Assembly (NCBI GenBank): GCA_937905825.1 | Contig: CALCXM010000186.1 | Span: 1 to 64,000, forward strand | Direction of reading: 5' to 3' | DNA from: an uncultured bacterium | GTDB taxonomy: Bacteria > Planctomycetota > UBA1135 > GCA-002686595 | Length of the DNA: 64,000 bases | Shown here: piece after piece, positions 54,646 through 64,000 of the stretch | Layout of the letters: each line of letters starts with the position of its first letter | How positions within the stretch are numbered: position 1 is the first letter of the stretch | The notes under the pieces: model-generated | Told to the model about the DNA's origin: nothing | Database searches by the model: none | The model's input: the letters and a program-made list of their open reading frames with translations, nothing else | Program-made: the position numbers and the translations under genes

Positions 54646-55437
54646 TCAGACAGAGACGCCAGCGGCGGCGCTGGCCACCATGCGTTCGTAGAAGGGCAGG
54701 CCTTCCCCTTGGGTGCGATCCGCGGAGAGGCGCGTCCACTGGGGGTGGTTCCAGGGGTCCAGGTTGCGTTCCGGGTGAGGCATCAGGCCCAGCACGCGGC
54801 CCGTGGGATCGCAGATGCCTGCGATGTCCGCCACGGCGCCATTGGGGTTCGCGGGGTAGGAGGCCTTGCCGCCGTCCGGGGTCACGTAGGTCAAGGCGAT
54901 CTGGCGGTTCTTGCGCAGGCGCGCGAGGGTCTCGTCCGACTTGACCACGAAGCGACCTTCCGCGTGGGCCACTGGCGTCGGCATCAGTTCGCCGGCTTCG
55001 ATCCAGGGGCAAGCGCACTCTTCCGAACGCAAGGTCACCCAACGGCACTCGTAGTGGTTGGACTCGTTGTTGGTCAAAGCGATGTCACGCTGGCCGTCGG
55101 GGCCCGTGCTATCGAAGAGGCCAGACTCGACGAGCACTTGGAACCCGTTGCAAACTCCGAGGGCCAAGCCCCCGCGCTCCACGTAGCGCTTGAGCGCTTC
55201 GGCCAAGTTATGGCGCAGCTCCAAACCCCAAACGCGACCGGCGGCCACGTCGTCGCCGTAGCTAAAGCCTCCGGCGATCACGAGGATCTCTTGCTCGTCC
55301 AAGCGCTGGGGCTCTTCGAGCAAACGGTTCAAGTGCAAGGTCGACGCGTTGGCTCCGGAGAGGCGCAGGGCCCGTTCCGTTTCGGCGTCGCAGTTGGTGC
55401 CTGCGGTGCGCAGGACGAGTGCTTTAGGAAGCGGCAT
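54646..55437 (-). CDS. purQ: Phosphoribosylformylglycinamidine synthase glutaminase subunit
   Basis: 263 residues, class I glutamine amidotransferase supplying ammonia to PurL. LVLRTAGTNCDAETERAL at the start, IAGGFSYGDDVAAGRVWGLEL, nucleophile Cys96 in GLALGVCNGFQVLVESGLF, and the catalytic His/Glu in GLMPHPERNLDPW. It is slightly longer than many PurQ proteins (about 220-230). It starts 3 bp after purL, so the two are translated together. Confidence 0.96.
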   Translation of the reverse strand: MPLPKALVLRTAGTNCDAETERALRLSGANASTLHLNRLLEEPQRLDEQEILVIAGGFSYGDDVAAGRVWGLELRHNLAEALKRYVERGGLALGVCNGFQVLVESGLFDSTGPDGQRDIALTNNESNHYECRWVTLRSEECACPWIEAGELMPTPVAHAEGRFVVKSDETLARLRKNRQIALTYVTPDGGKASYPANPNGAVADIAGICDPTGRVLGLMPHPERNLDPWNHPQWTRLSADRTQGEGLPFYERMVASAAAGVSV

Positions 55438-55440
55438 GGC

Positions 55441-58374
55441 TTAGCCTTGGAAGAAGCCCTTGTGGGCCGAACGGAGTTCGTCGAGGGAGATGTTGGCGAG
55501 GGCCGAGCCCTTGATGGACTTGACCTGCAGTTGGTCGTCACTGCGCACCTTGCCGAGCAGGGCGCAGGACTGATTCTTGAGACCGGCTTCGAAGGCCTGC
55601 ATGTTTTGCGGGGCGACCTCCACCAAGAAGCGCGTGGTCGATTCGGAAAAGAGCGCCGTGGCGTCGAAGTCCGCGTCCGCCGGGGCGTCGAGGACCGGAA
55701 CTCGGGAAAGGTCCACATCCAGGCCGTAACCCCCGGCAAAGGCCATTTCGGCGGCGGCCACCGCAAGCCCGCCTTCGGAGAGGTCGTGGCAGGCGGCGAC
55801 CAGGCCCGTGCTCATGACCTGGTGCAAGTCGCGGAACAAACCGGGCGCCACCGTGAGGTCCGGGGTCGGCACGATGCCCCCTTCCAGACCTTTCTCGCGG
55901 AAGTACTCGGAGCCCCCCAGCTCGGCGCGCGTGGCGCCCACCAGGTAGACCAAGTTGTCCGGACGCTTGAGGTCCATGCTGACCGCCTTGCGCACGTCGG
56001 GCACGATGGCGAGGGCCGAGATCAAAAGCGTGGGCGGAATCGCGATCGACTTGTCGCCGACGCGGTACTCGTTGTTGAGGCTGTCCTTGCCCGAGATGAA
56101 GGGCGTCTCGAAAGCGAGGGCCGCATCGCGACAACCTTCGGAAGCCATCACCAGCGCACCCAGTTGATGGGGCTTGTCGCAGTTGCCCCAAGAGAAGTTG
56201 TCGAGGATCGCCGTGTGCGCGGGATCGCCACCGACAGCCACCGAGTTGCGCAGGGCTTCGTCGATGACCGCCATGGCCATGCGGTAGGGCTGCAGGTCGC
56301 CGTAGCGCGGGTTCGCGCCGCAGGTGATCGCGATGCCTTTGTACGAGTTCTCCAAAGGGCGCAGCACTGCACCGTTGCCGGGGGCGTCGCTGTTCACGCC
56401 CACGTGGGCCTTCAAGACGCTCATGCCCTGCACTTCGTGGTCGTATTGGCGCACGATCCATTCCTTGCTAGCGGAGTTCGGAGAGCCCACCAGGGAGAGG
56501 ATCATGCCGCGCGTGTCGGCGCAGGCGGGGACGCCCGGATCGGCAGCGGTGGGGGCTTCCCACTTCGCCTGGCGCGTGGGCTTGGGAGTTCCGTCGTGCA
56601 GGAACGCCATGCTGATGTCGCAGACGCTTTCCCCGTGATAGGTGAGCTCCAAACGCTTCGAATCGGTGAATTCGCCGATGACCGTGGCTTCCACGTCCTC
56701 CGAGGCAAACATGGCCAAGCAAGCGTCCACATCGGCCGGGGGCACGGCGAGCACCATGCGTTCCTGGGCTTCTGAGATCCAAATCTCCTCGGGGGTGAGG
56801 CCCGGGTACTTGAGTGGCACCATGTCCAGATCGACGATGGCGCCGGTCTCTTCGCCCATCTCGCCCACAGCAGAAGACAGCCCGCCCGCGCCGCAGTCCG
56901 TGATGCCCCGGTAGAGCTTCGCGTCGCGCGCTTGCAAGAGGGCGTCGAGCACGCGCTTCTCGGTGATCGGGTCGCCGATCTGCACGGCGGCAGCGGAGAC
57001 CATCTCGGACTCTTCATGCAACTCCACTGAGGAGAAGGTCGCCCCGTGAATGCCGTCGCGACCGGTGCGTCCGCCGACCACCACAATCTTGTCCCCGGGG
57101 GCCACACTCTTGGTGGCGGCCCAGCGCGGAATCAAGCCGACGGTACCCGCGTAAACCAAGGGGTTCGCCACGTAGCCTTCGTCGTACCACACGCCGCCGT
57201 TGACCGTGGGAATGCCCATGCGGTTGCCGTAGTCGCGCACGCCCGCGACCACCCCGCGCAGGATGCGTCGCGGATGCATGCAGCCCTTGGGCAAATCCGC
57301 GTTGTCGAGATCCGGCGGGCCCACAAAGAAGGCGTCGGTGTTCGCGATCGGTCGCGCGCCCATGCCCACCCCGAGGATGTCGCGGATCACGCCGCCGATG
57401 CCCGTGCCCGCGCCGCCGTAGGGATCGATGGCGCTCGGGTGGTTGTGGGTTTCCACTTTGACGCAAACGTCCCAATCCCCCTCGAAAGCGATGATTCCGG
57501 CGTTGTCGTGGAAAACGCTGATGCACCAATCCTTGTTCAGAGTATCGGTGACGTACTTGATCGTTTCCTTGAGCAGGTTCTTGTAGCTGCGATCTTCGAG
57601 CTCCACCGTGCCGGCGAAGGTCTTGTGCTTGCAGTGCTCGCTCCAGGTTTGCGCGACGGTCTCCAACTCGCAACTGGTGGGCTCACGCTTGAGTTGACGG
57701 TAGTGGGCGCGAATCTCGCGCATCTCGATCAGGTTCAAGCTGAGGGCGCCGTCTTGACTGATCTTCATCAAGGCTTCGTCGGTCAGCTCCAAGAGCGGAA
57801 CTTCCACGCGCCCGTGATCGGGGGCCTTGGGCGGCAAGCCATAGGCCAGGCCTTCGCTGTCGATGGCCACGTCTTCGATGATGTCGTTGGCCAGGATGCG
57901 GCGGGCGATGGTGGTCAGCTCTTCCTCTGAAAGCGTGCCCTTCAACTCCCAAGCGTGGAAGGTGGTGACCAGCAAACCGTCCTCCGCGGCTTGCACCAAT
58001 TCCGTGCGGCGCAGGACACGCTCGACGGTCACCGCAACGGGATCCATCACCCCGGATTGGCGTGCGACGAGAATGCGATGCACCCCAGGGTTGCCGGCTG
58101 GCGCTTCCTTGGGCGGATAGATCGAAAGCTCGTCCAAGACCGGGTCGAAGAGCAGCTCCTTGACGATTTTTTTGACCTGATCGGCGGCCAAATTAGGCGG
58201 CAGCAGGAATCCTCGTCCACAGCGCGCGCTCTTCAGGCCCGTGATCCCGAACTCGCGCGTGGCGGCCAAGAGACTCGCGGCGTCGGGGTCGTCCTTGGCC
58301 TCGCGGCGGAAGAGTTCGATGCGCCAGGCATCGGGAGGGGCGATTGCGGGGGCGGACACGGCGGAGGGGGCCAT
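55441..58374 (-). CDS. purL: Phosphoribosylformylglycinamidine synthase, long form with N-terminal PurS-like region
   Basis: 977 residues, between the small PurL (about 740) and the full PurLQ (about 1290). Residues 17-165 contain two alpha/beta stretches resembling PurS (WRIELFRREAKDDPDAASLL to LDELSI, and VHRILVARQSGVMDPVAVTVERVL to EDVAID). The PurL core follows: VAQTWSEHCKHKTF, VKVETHNHPSAIDPYGGAGTGIGGVIRDI, VVGGRTGRDGIHGATFSS, GAGGLSSAVGEM, VVLAVPP-type segments and DLSEGGLAVAAAEMAFAGGYGLDVD. It performs the fourth purine step, with PurQ encoded 3 bp downstream. The PurS function is apparently built in, since no separate purS is seen. Confidence 0.96.
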   Translation of the reverse strand: MAPSAVSAPAIAPPDAWRIELFRREAKDDPDAASLLAATREFGITGLKSARCGRGFLLPPNLAADQVKKIVKELLFDPVLDELSIYPPKEAPAGNPGVHRILVARQSGVMDPVAVTVERVLRRTELVQAAEDGLLVTTFHAWELKGTLSEEELTTIARRILANDIIEDVAIDSEGLAYGLPPKAPDHGRVEVPLLELTDEALMKISQDGALSLNLIEMREIRAHYRQLKREPTSCELETVAQTWSEHCKHKTFAGTVELEDRSYKNLLKETIKYVTDTLNKDWCISVFHDNAGIIAFEGDWDVCVKVETHNHPSAIDPYGGAGTGIGGVIRDILGVGMGARPIANTDAFFVGPPDLDNADLPKGCMHPRRILRGVVAGVRDYGNRMGIPTVNGGVWYDEGYVANPLVYAGTVGLIPRWAATKSVAPGDKIVVVGGRTGRDGIHGATFSSVELHEESEMVSAAAVQIGDPITEKRVLDALLQARDAKLYRGITDCGAGGLSSAVGEMGEETGAIVDLDMVPLKYPGLTPEEIWISEAQERMVLAVPPADVDACLAMFASEDVEATVIGEFTDSKRLELTYHGESVCDISMAFLHDGTPKPTRQAKWEAPTAADPGVPACADTRGMILSLVGSPNSASKEWIVRQYDHEVQGMSVLKAHVGVNSDAPGNGAVLRPLENSYKGIAITCGANPRYGDLQPYRMAMAVIDEALRNSVAVGGDPAHTAILDNFSWGNCDKPHQLGALVMASEGCRDAALAFETPFISGKDSLNNEYRVGDKSIAIPPTLLISALAIVPDVRKAVSMDLKRPDNLVYLVGATRAELGGSEYFREKGLEGGIVPTPDLTVAPGLFRDLHQVMSTGLVAACHDLSEGGLAVAAAEMAFAGGYGLDVDLSRVPVLDAPADADFDATALFSESTTRFLVEVAPQNMQAFEAGLKNQSCALLGKVRSDDQLQVKSIKGSALANISLDELRSAHKGFFQG

Positions 58375-58584
58375 GGGCGGCTAAGGTGGCGGGAGCCAAT
58401 TTTGGGGAGCGGGGGCGTCGAAACCACAGGGTTCCCGGCGCTGGAAAAGCGAATGATAACGCTTCTCGCCCTCCGAATCACGACCCAGCCCTTGCGCCCG
58501 GCTACAGAGCCCGCGAACATGCGGGTCCTTGGCGTGCGCGACGCGCCTGGATGACCACGAACGAGGACGAGGAAAGAGAACGTT

Positions 58585-59589
58585 TTGAGCGACAAAGGCA
58601 AGACCGGCGGCGGCAGCATGAACTTCGAGGCGGAGATCGAGGAACTGGAAGGCCAGCTCGTCGAGCTCAAGGAGCTTTCGGAGCGCACCCAGCTCGACCT
58701 CACGGATGAAATCGCGACCCTCACCGGGCGCCTGGAGCAGGCCATCGCGGCGACCTACGCCGACCTCACGCCCTGGGATCGGGTCAAGGTCTCGCGCCAC
58801 CCGGACCGGCCGGTTCTAACCACCTACGTGGATGGCATCCTCGACGAGTTCGTGGAACTGCACGGGGACAAGGCCTTCGGCGAGGACTTGGCCATGATGA
58901 CGGGCTTGGCTCGCATCGAGGACACGCGCTTCCTTTTGATCGGTCACCGCAAGGGCACCACCACCAAGGAGCGCATCGCCTGCAACTTCGGCAGCGCGCA
59001 CCCGGAAGGCTACCGCAAGGCCCTCAAGAAGATGCGTCTGGCGGAGAAGCTCAAGCTCCCGATCGTGACCATGATCAACACGCCGGGTGCCTACCCGGGC
59101 ATCGGCGCCGAGGAGCGCGGCCAGGCGGAAGCCATCGCCCGCAACATCCTCGAGATGTTCAACGTGCGCGTGCCGATCCTCGTCATCATCATCGGCGAAG
59201 GGGGCTCTGGCGGAGCTCTCGGCATCGGCATCGGTGACCGCGTTTTGATGATGGAGTACGCCTACTACTCCGTGATTAGCCCGGAAGGGTGTGCCGCCAT
59301 TCTCTGGAAGGATGGCTCCCGCACCCCCGACGCTGCGGAAGCTCTGAAGCTGGGCGCCAGCGACCTGATGAAGCTCAACCTGATCGACGGCGTGATCAAG
59401 GAACCCGTGGGCGGCGCTCACCGGGACAAGGAAGCCACCGCTGAAGAAGTCAAGCGCACCATCCTGGACACCCTGGCGGAACTCTCAAAGATCCCCATGG
59501 ACGAACTGCTCGCTCAGCGCCTGAAGAAGTTCCGCTACGCGGGCAAGATCGAAGGTCGCTTCCCCTCCGTGGAAGGCGTGCCTAGCTAG
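58585..59589 (+). CDS. accA: Acetyl-CoA carboxylase carboxyltransferase subunit alpha
   Basis: 334 residues. N-terminal helices (EAEIEELEGQLVELKELSE), RVKVSRHPDRPVLTTYVDGI, FVELHGDKAFGEDLAMMTGLAR, the oxyanion-hole regions INTPGAYPGIGAEERGQAEAIARN and GEGGSGGALGIGIGDRVLMMEYAYYSVISPEGCAAILW. Works with AccD to transfer the carboxyl group from biotin to acetyl-CoA in fatty-acid synthesis. A TTG start at 58585 with AGGA upstream is chosen; an ATG at 58618 is the alternative. accD is not in the window. It heads a plus-strand run into xseB. Confidence 0.97.
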   Translation: MSDKGKTGGGSMNFEAEIEELEGQLVELKELSERTQLDLTDEIATLTGRLEQAIAATYADLTPWDRVKVSRHPDRPVLTTYVDGILDEFVELHGDKAFGEDLAMMTGLARIEDTRFLLIGHRKGTTTKERIACNFGSAHPEGYRKALKKMRLAEKLKLPIVTMINTPGAYPGIGAEERGQAEAIARNILEMFNVRVPILVIIIGEGGSGGALGIGIGDRVLMMEYAYYSVISPEGCAAILWKDGSRTPDAAEALKLGASDLMKLNLIDGVIKEPVGGAHRDKEATAEEVKRTILDTLAELSKIPMDELLAQRLKKFRYAGKIEGRFPSVEGVPS

Positions 59590-59606
59590 GCAGGACCCGA
59601 CGAATC

Positions 59607-59911
59607 ATGGCCCCCGATAAGAAAGCCGCCGCGGCCAAAGCCAAGGGCAAACAGGGCGCAGCGCAAGAGAGCTTCGACGAACGCATCGCGCGCCTCGAGT
59701 CCATCGTGCAAGACATGGAAGAAGGCGGCCTGGGTCTTGAAGAAGCCATCGAGCGCTATCAAGAAGGCGTCGTGCTGCTCAAGGATTGCCGCGAAGTCCT
59801 CGGGGGGTACCGCCGGCAAGTGGAAGAGCTCACCAAGGACGCGGAGAACGCCTTGCGTCCTTACGAGGGCGATCCCGACTTCGAAGAGTTGGACGAAGCG
59901 GACGCCGAGTG

Positions 59912-59912
<1 letters not shown>
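59607..59912 (+). CDS. xseB: Exodeoxyribonuclease VII small subunit
   Basis: 101 residues. A Lys/Ala-rich leader, then the conserved SFDERIARLESIVQDMEEGGLGLEEAIERYQEGVVLLKDCREVL helical hairpin and an acidic tail (FEELDEADAE). Partner of XseA in degrading single-stranded DNA; xseA is not in the window. It starts 17 bp after accA and its stop overlaps the start of ispA. Confidence 0.94.
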
Positions 59913-60805
<893 letters not shown>

Positions 60806-60860
60806 GTGCGTCTGTGCCCTGGGGCGCCCTAAGGCTCCTGGCCCAAGGCGTCCGAAGGGC

Positions 60861-61064
60861 TCTAGCCTGCTCTATTCATGAGTCGATTTGGCAATAGTCC
60901 CAACTCGCTATCTGGCGGTGCTTTGCGAAGCCTGGCCCCACAGGCGACCTTGTTGGTCGTCGAGGACGCCAGGATTTGCAAAGTGCCGCCAGAGAGCGAG
61001 AACGAGGCGAAGCCGAGTGGTTTGGGGCTATTGCCGAATCGACTCATGAATAGAGCAGGCTAGA
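60861..61064. repeat. 204 bp near-palindromic element, MITE-like
   Basis: The outer 44 bases are almost perfect inverted copies (TCTAGCCTGCTCTATTCATG.. at 60861; ..CATGAATAGAGCAGGCTAGA ending at 61064) with only two differences. Inside, a second pair of arms (CTCGCTATCTGGCGG and CCGCCAGAGAGCGAG) is offset by an extra 21-base GC hairpin on the right side, and the centre holds CGACCTTGTTGGTCG. Similar short open frames on both strands result from the symmetry and are not genes. No target-site duplication was obvious. It lies between ispA and dxs. Confidence 0.85.
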
Positions 61065-61222
61065 TGGCGCGCCCGTCCATGAGTCCTCGTCGGCGCGCTT
61101 GAATCCAAATTAGGTGCTTCTGAATTCGATCCGGCGCTTTTGAATCCAATCTGGGGGTTGGACCCCCGACCTTCCTGGGACACACTGTAGTCAGCGAAAA
61201 CCGACCCCCATTCGCCACCCAC

Positions 61223-63217
61223 ATGACTTCCAAACCTGTGAACGACCCCAGCCCAACGAAAACGGATCCTTCCCTGCTCGAGCAGGTGAACTGCCCCGCG
61301 GACCTGCACGGTCTGCGGCTGGATCAACTGCCCGCGTACTGCGGTGAAGTGCGCGAGTTCCTGCTCGACAGCGTTCAACGCACGGGCGGGCACCTTGGTT
61401 CGAACCTGGGCACCGTGGAGATCACCACGGCTTTGCATTACGTCTACAACTTCAAGCGCGATCGCGTGGTTTGGGACGTCTCGCACCAGAGCTACACCCA
61501 CAAGATCATCACGGGCCGTCGCGGCGAATTCGCGGGCCTGCGTCAAACCGGCGGCATGTGCGGCTTCACGAACCCGGAAGAGTCTCCCTACGACTTGTTC
61601 CACACGGGACACGCGGGCACCTCCATCAGCTCGGCCTTGGGCTTGGCCCTCGGCACCGCCCACGAACCGAATCCGCCCCACGCGGTGGCCGTGATCGGCG
61701 ACGCCAGCTTGGGTGCGGGCGTGGCCTTCGAAGCGATCAACCACGCGGGGGCCTTGGGTCAGCGCTTGCTGGTGGTGCTGAACGACAACGAGTGGTCCAT
61801 CTCCCGTTCGGTGGGGGCCATGGCCAAGTACTTCTCGCGCATCCGCTCCGCGCGGCTCGTGCAGCGCGCGGGCCAAGAGATTCAAAGCTTGATCACCGCC
61901 ATCCCGGTGATCGGTGCACGGGTCGACCGGACCCTCGATCAGATTGGCGAAGTGGTGCGCCACACCTTGGTTCCCGGACACGTCTTTGACGAGTTGGGCG
62001 TGACCTACGTGGGACCCATCGACGGTCACGATGTGAAGCAACTGGTGGAGAACTTGAAGCGCATCAAGGAACTCGACGGCGTTGTTTTGCTGCACATCAT
62101 CACGCAAAAAGGCAAGGGCCACCCGGACGCCTTGAAGCACCCCGAGCGCGTGCACGGGGTCAAAGGCGATGGCTCGCACAAAGCGAAGTCGGGCTGTGGC
62201 ATGGAGTCGGGCAAGCTCGTGCCCCAGGCGTCCCTGCAGGTCGCCACGGAAGATCTGGTCAAGAACGGCCCGAGCTTCACCGCTTGCTTCGCGGAGGCGC
62301 TGATCGATCTCGCCGAGAAAGACATGCGCATCCATGCGATCACCGCGGCCATGCCTTCGGGCACGGGCCTGGATGCTTTTGCGGAACGCTTCCCCGGTCG
62401 CTTCCACGACACGGGCATCACCGAACAACACGCCATGGCCATGTCCGCGGGCTTGGCCAAGGCTGGCGCGCGGCCCGTGGTCGCCATCTACTCGACCTTC
62501 TTGCAGCGCGGTTACGACCAAGTCTTCCAAGAGGTCGCGCTGCAGAACTTGCCGGTCTTGATCTGCATGGACCGCGCCGGCGTGGTGGGCCAAGACGGCC
62601 CGACGCACAATGGCGTGTTCGACATCGCCTTCCTGCGCACCCTGCCGAACTTCGTGCTGGCGGCGCCCCGCGACCAGTCGGACATGAAGCGCATGCTCAA
62701 GTTGGGCTTGCAGCACGACGGTCCCATGGCCGTGCGCTTCCCGCGTGGAGCTTCCCCCGGTGTGGAGACCATTCATGTGGACGAGCGCCGCGAGATGCTG
62801 CCCGGCAAGGCCGAGGTGCTTTGCGAAGGGGAGCGCCTGGTGATCTGGGCCTATGGCGCCATGGTCGGCACGGCCCTGCAAGCGGCGGAAGAACTGCGCG
62901 CCGAAGGCATCGAGATCGGCGTGGTGGACGCGCGCTTCGCCAAGCCCGTGGACGAAGAGTTGCTCTGTCGCCACTTGCAAGACTACAAGCACATCCTGAC
63001 CCTGGAAGACCACCAACGGGCGGGGGGCTTCGGCTCGGCCTTGCTCGAGTGCGCCAACCGCTTGCCCCAGGGCACGGCGCGTTTGCGCCTCTTGGGTTTG
63101 CCGGATCGCTTTGTGGATCACAAAACGACACGGGAAGAGCAACTGTCCGAAGTGGGTCTCGACGTTCCCGGTGTGTTGCGGGTGGCGCGCAGCCTGCTGT
63201 CCGCCAGCCGCGTCTAG
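61223..63217 (+). CDS. dxs: 1-deoxy-D-xylulose-5-phosphate synthase
   Basis: 664 residues, thiamine-diphosphate enzyme condensing pyruvate and glyceraldehyde 3-phosphate, the entry to the MEP isoprenoid pathway. Landmarks: TGGHLGSNLGTVEITTALHYVYN, WDVSHQSYTHKIITGRR, TGHAGTSISSALGLALG, VIGDASLGAGVAFEAINHAG (ThDP-Mg site, GDAS..N), VYSTF-type segment VAIYSTFLQRGYDQVFQEVALQNLPV, DRAGVVGQDGPTHNGVFDIAF. The ThDP site has GDASLG where many DXS have GDGALT. It sits downstream of ispA in the same direction, separated by the palindromic element. Confidence 0.96.
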   Translation: MTSKPVNDPSPTKTDPSLLEQVNCPADLHGLRLDQLPAYCGEVREFLLDSVQRTGGHLGSNLGTVEITTALHYVYNFKRDRVVWDVSHQSYTHKIITGRRGEFAGLRQTGGMCGFTNPEESPYDLFHTGHAGTSISSALGLALGTAHEPNPPHAVAVIGDASLGAGVAFEAINHAGALGQRLLVVLNDNEWSISRSVGAMAKYFSRIRSARLVQRAGQEIQSLITAIPVIGARVDRTLDQIGEVVRHTLVPGHVFDELGVTYVGPIDGHDVKQLVENLKRIKELDGVVLLHIITQKGKGHPDALKHPERVHGVKGDGSHKAKSGCGMESGKLVPQASLQVATEDLVKNGPSFTACFAEALIDLAEKDMRIHAITAAMPSGTGLDAFAERFPGRFHDTGITEQHAMAMSAGLAKAGARPVVAIYSTFLQRGYDQVFQEVALQNLPVLICMDRAGVVGQDGPTHNGVFDIAFLRTLPNFVLAAPRDQSDMKRMLKLGLQHDGPMAVRFPRGASPGVETIHVDERREMLPGKAEVLCEGERLVIWAYGAMVGTALQAAEELRAEGIEIGVVDARFAKPVDEELLCRHLQDYKHILTLEDHQRAGGFGSALLECANRLPQGTARLRLLGLPDRFVDHKTTREEQLSEVGLDVPGVLRVARSLLSASRV

Positions 63218-63532
63218 GCAACGTTTTCCGACCAGCTCACTTTGGCTTCGTTGGAAGGTTCCCTTGCCCGGGCGCAGCAGAGACCTTCCTGTGCAGGGCT
63301 TTGAGTGTTCCGTTTTCCGTGTGGGGTCCCCGGCGCGAAGAATTTCGTGTTGCGGTTCCCCTGCGCTGTTTTGCGCGGCGTGGCTTTTGAGCGCCGCTCG
63401 ATGCACCGAGTCTTGATTTGAAAGTGAGAATGTCCATGCGACTGCCACCGATCCCCACGAACGCCCACTAGTTTTGGTTCCCTCCAAACCAACCAACGTC
63501 CAGCGCCCGCGCCGCGAGCGCTTCACTGGGCC
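63218..63532. other. Intergenic region between dxs and nadK
   Basis: About 315 bp. No hairpin with T-tract, tRNA or open frame with family features was recognised. The nadK frame is open back to about 63428, but the residues before the GTG at 63533 are not NadK-like. Confidence 0.35.
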
Positions 63533-64000
63533 GGTGCGCAAGGTCTTCCTGTTCGCGGACACGAAGAAGGAAGGCGTGCGCGCGATCCTGACGGACGTGG
63601 TGGCCTACCTCGAAAAGCGTTGCGAGTCCCTGCTCGTGCACCGTGACTTGCGCAAGCAGTGCGAGCTCCTGCGCAAGCGTGGAATCACCCCGGAAGAGTT
63701 GCCCGACATCATCGTCGTGCTGGGCGGCGACGGTTCGATCTTGACCGTGGTGCGCGCTTTCCAGGCCCTGCCGGTTCCGACCTTGGGCATCAACCTGGGC
63801 CGCATCGGTTTCCTCGCTTCCGTGCGCTCGGACGCCTGGCGCGCAGCCATCGACGAAGTCTTCAACGGCCAAGCCGTGCTCGAGCCGCGCATGCGGCTCT
63901 CCGCCGAGATGTACACGGAACGGGACTCGCGCAAGGCCAGCGCCGTGGCCCTCAACGATCTCCTGGTTCAACGGGGCGCCGCCCAGGGCATGATGACCCT
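63533..64000 (+). CDS. nadK: NAD kinase, N-terminal part (runs off the window)
   Basis: 156 codons before the edge, from a GTG start. KVFLFADTKKEGVRAILTDVVAYLEK, then the diagnostic PDIIVVLGGDGSILTVVRAF with the GGDG motif, and TLGINLGRIGFLASV, followed by RLSAEMY and ALNDLLVQRG (the N-D pair in place of the more frequent N-E). NadK phosphorylates NAD to NADP. The order xseB-ispA-dxs-nadK is common in bacteria. An alternative start further upstream is not supported. Confidence 0.93.

Noticed and set aside
60878-61063. Two similar 61-codon frames on opposite strands
   Set aside because: They resemble each other only because the DNA is a near-palindrome; no ribosome site or relatives.

Overview
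This 64 kb window is GC-rich, densely coding bacterial chromosome. It most likely comes from a deep-branching Planctomycetota lineage. That assignment is inferred from gene content, not from a marker tree. The supports are: secreted lamin-tail proteins carrying the FCYGDGS..ACPCGN cysteine motif; a TPR protein ending in two RNA-polymerase-alpha-CTD domains; ECF-type sigma factors fused to a membrane segment and carboxypeptidase-regulatory-like domains; a sulfatase lipoprotein; a MORN-repeat lipoprotein; a short FPSWGEV..SLGY protein; and many genes with GTG/TTG starts or no obvious Shine-Dalgarno. There is no sign of phage, plasmid, CRISPR array or insertion sequence with a transposase. The only repeat-like element is a 204 bp near-palindrome between ispA and dxs.

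Layout. 0-4 kb: end of a lamin-tail protein, a complete secreted lamin-tail protein with a clear terminator, and a sulfatase. 4-8 kb: MORN lipoprotein, glyA and a CobW-family metallochaperone. 8-10 kb: hydrolase and small hypotheticals. 10-16 kb, minus strand: TPR/alpha-CTD protein, ruvA, then a serine-biosynthesis operon (serA, serB, class V aminotransferase). 16-28 kb, plus strand, mostly housekeeping: murA, ffh, rpsP, a degenerate endonuclease III-like protein with a histone-like tail, maf, rpmE, prfA, a membrane protein, prmC and ssb, with one minus-strand PilZ gene. 28-34 kb: a MoaD-MoaE fusion, a metallo-beta-lactamase-fold hydrolase, ETF-quinone oxidoreductase, leucyl aminopeptidase, citrate synthase and a strong terminator.

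34-54 kb is the most unusual part. It holds a eukaryote-type protein arginine methyltransferase, an EamA transporter, a peroxiredoxin with an in-frame TGA at its catalytic cysteine position (probable selenoprotein), a SNF2 helicase with an N-terminal membrane segment, a lipoprotein joining a dual-specificity phosphatase to a cytochrome c'-like domain, an Asp-box propeller overlapping a ubiquitin-like MoaD protein, an inositol-phosphatase-family enzyme, tRNA-Arg(TCT), an iron-sulfur repair protein (Ric) with a TetR regulator and a perfect palindromic operator, and two sigma-factor/membrane/carboxypeptidase-regulatory fusions on either side of purD and a Fur regulator.

54-64 kb returns to core metabolism: purQ and purL on the minus strand, then accA, xseB, ispA, dxs and the start of nadK on the plus strand. 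The xseB-ispA-dxs-nadK order is a common bacterial arrangement for isoprenoid supply.

Starts were chosen from domain boundaries, signal peptides and Shine-Dalgarno matches where visible. Several remain uncertain and are marked so.
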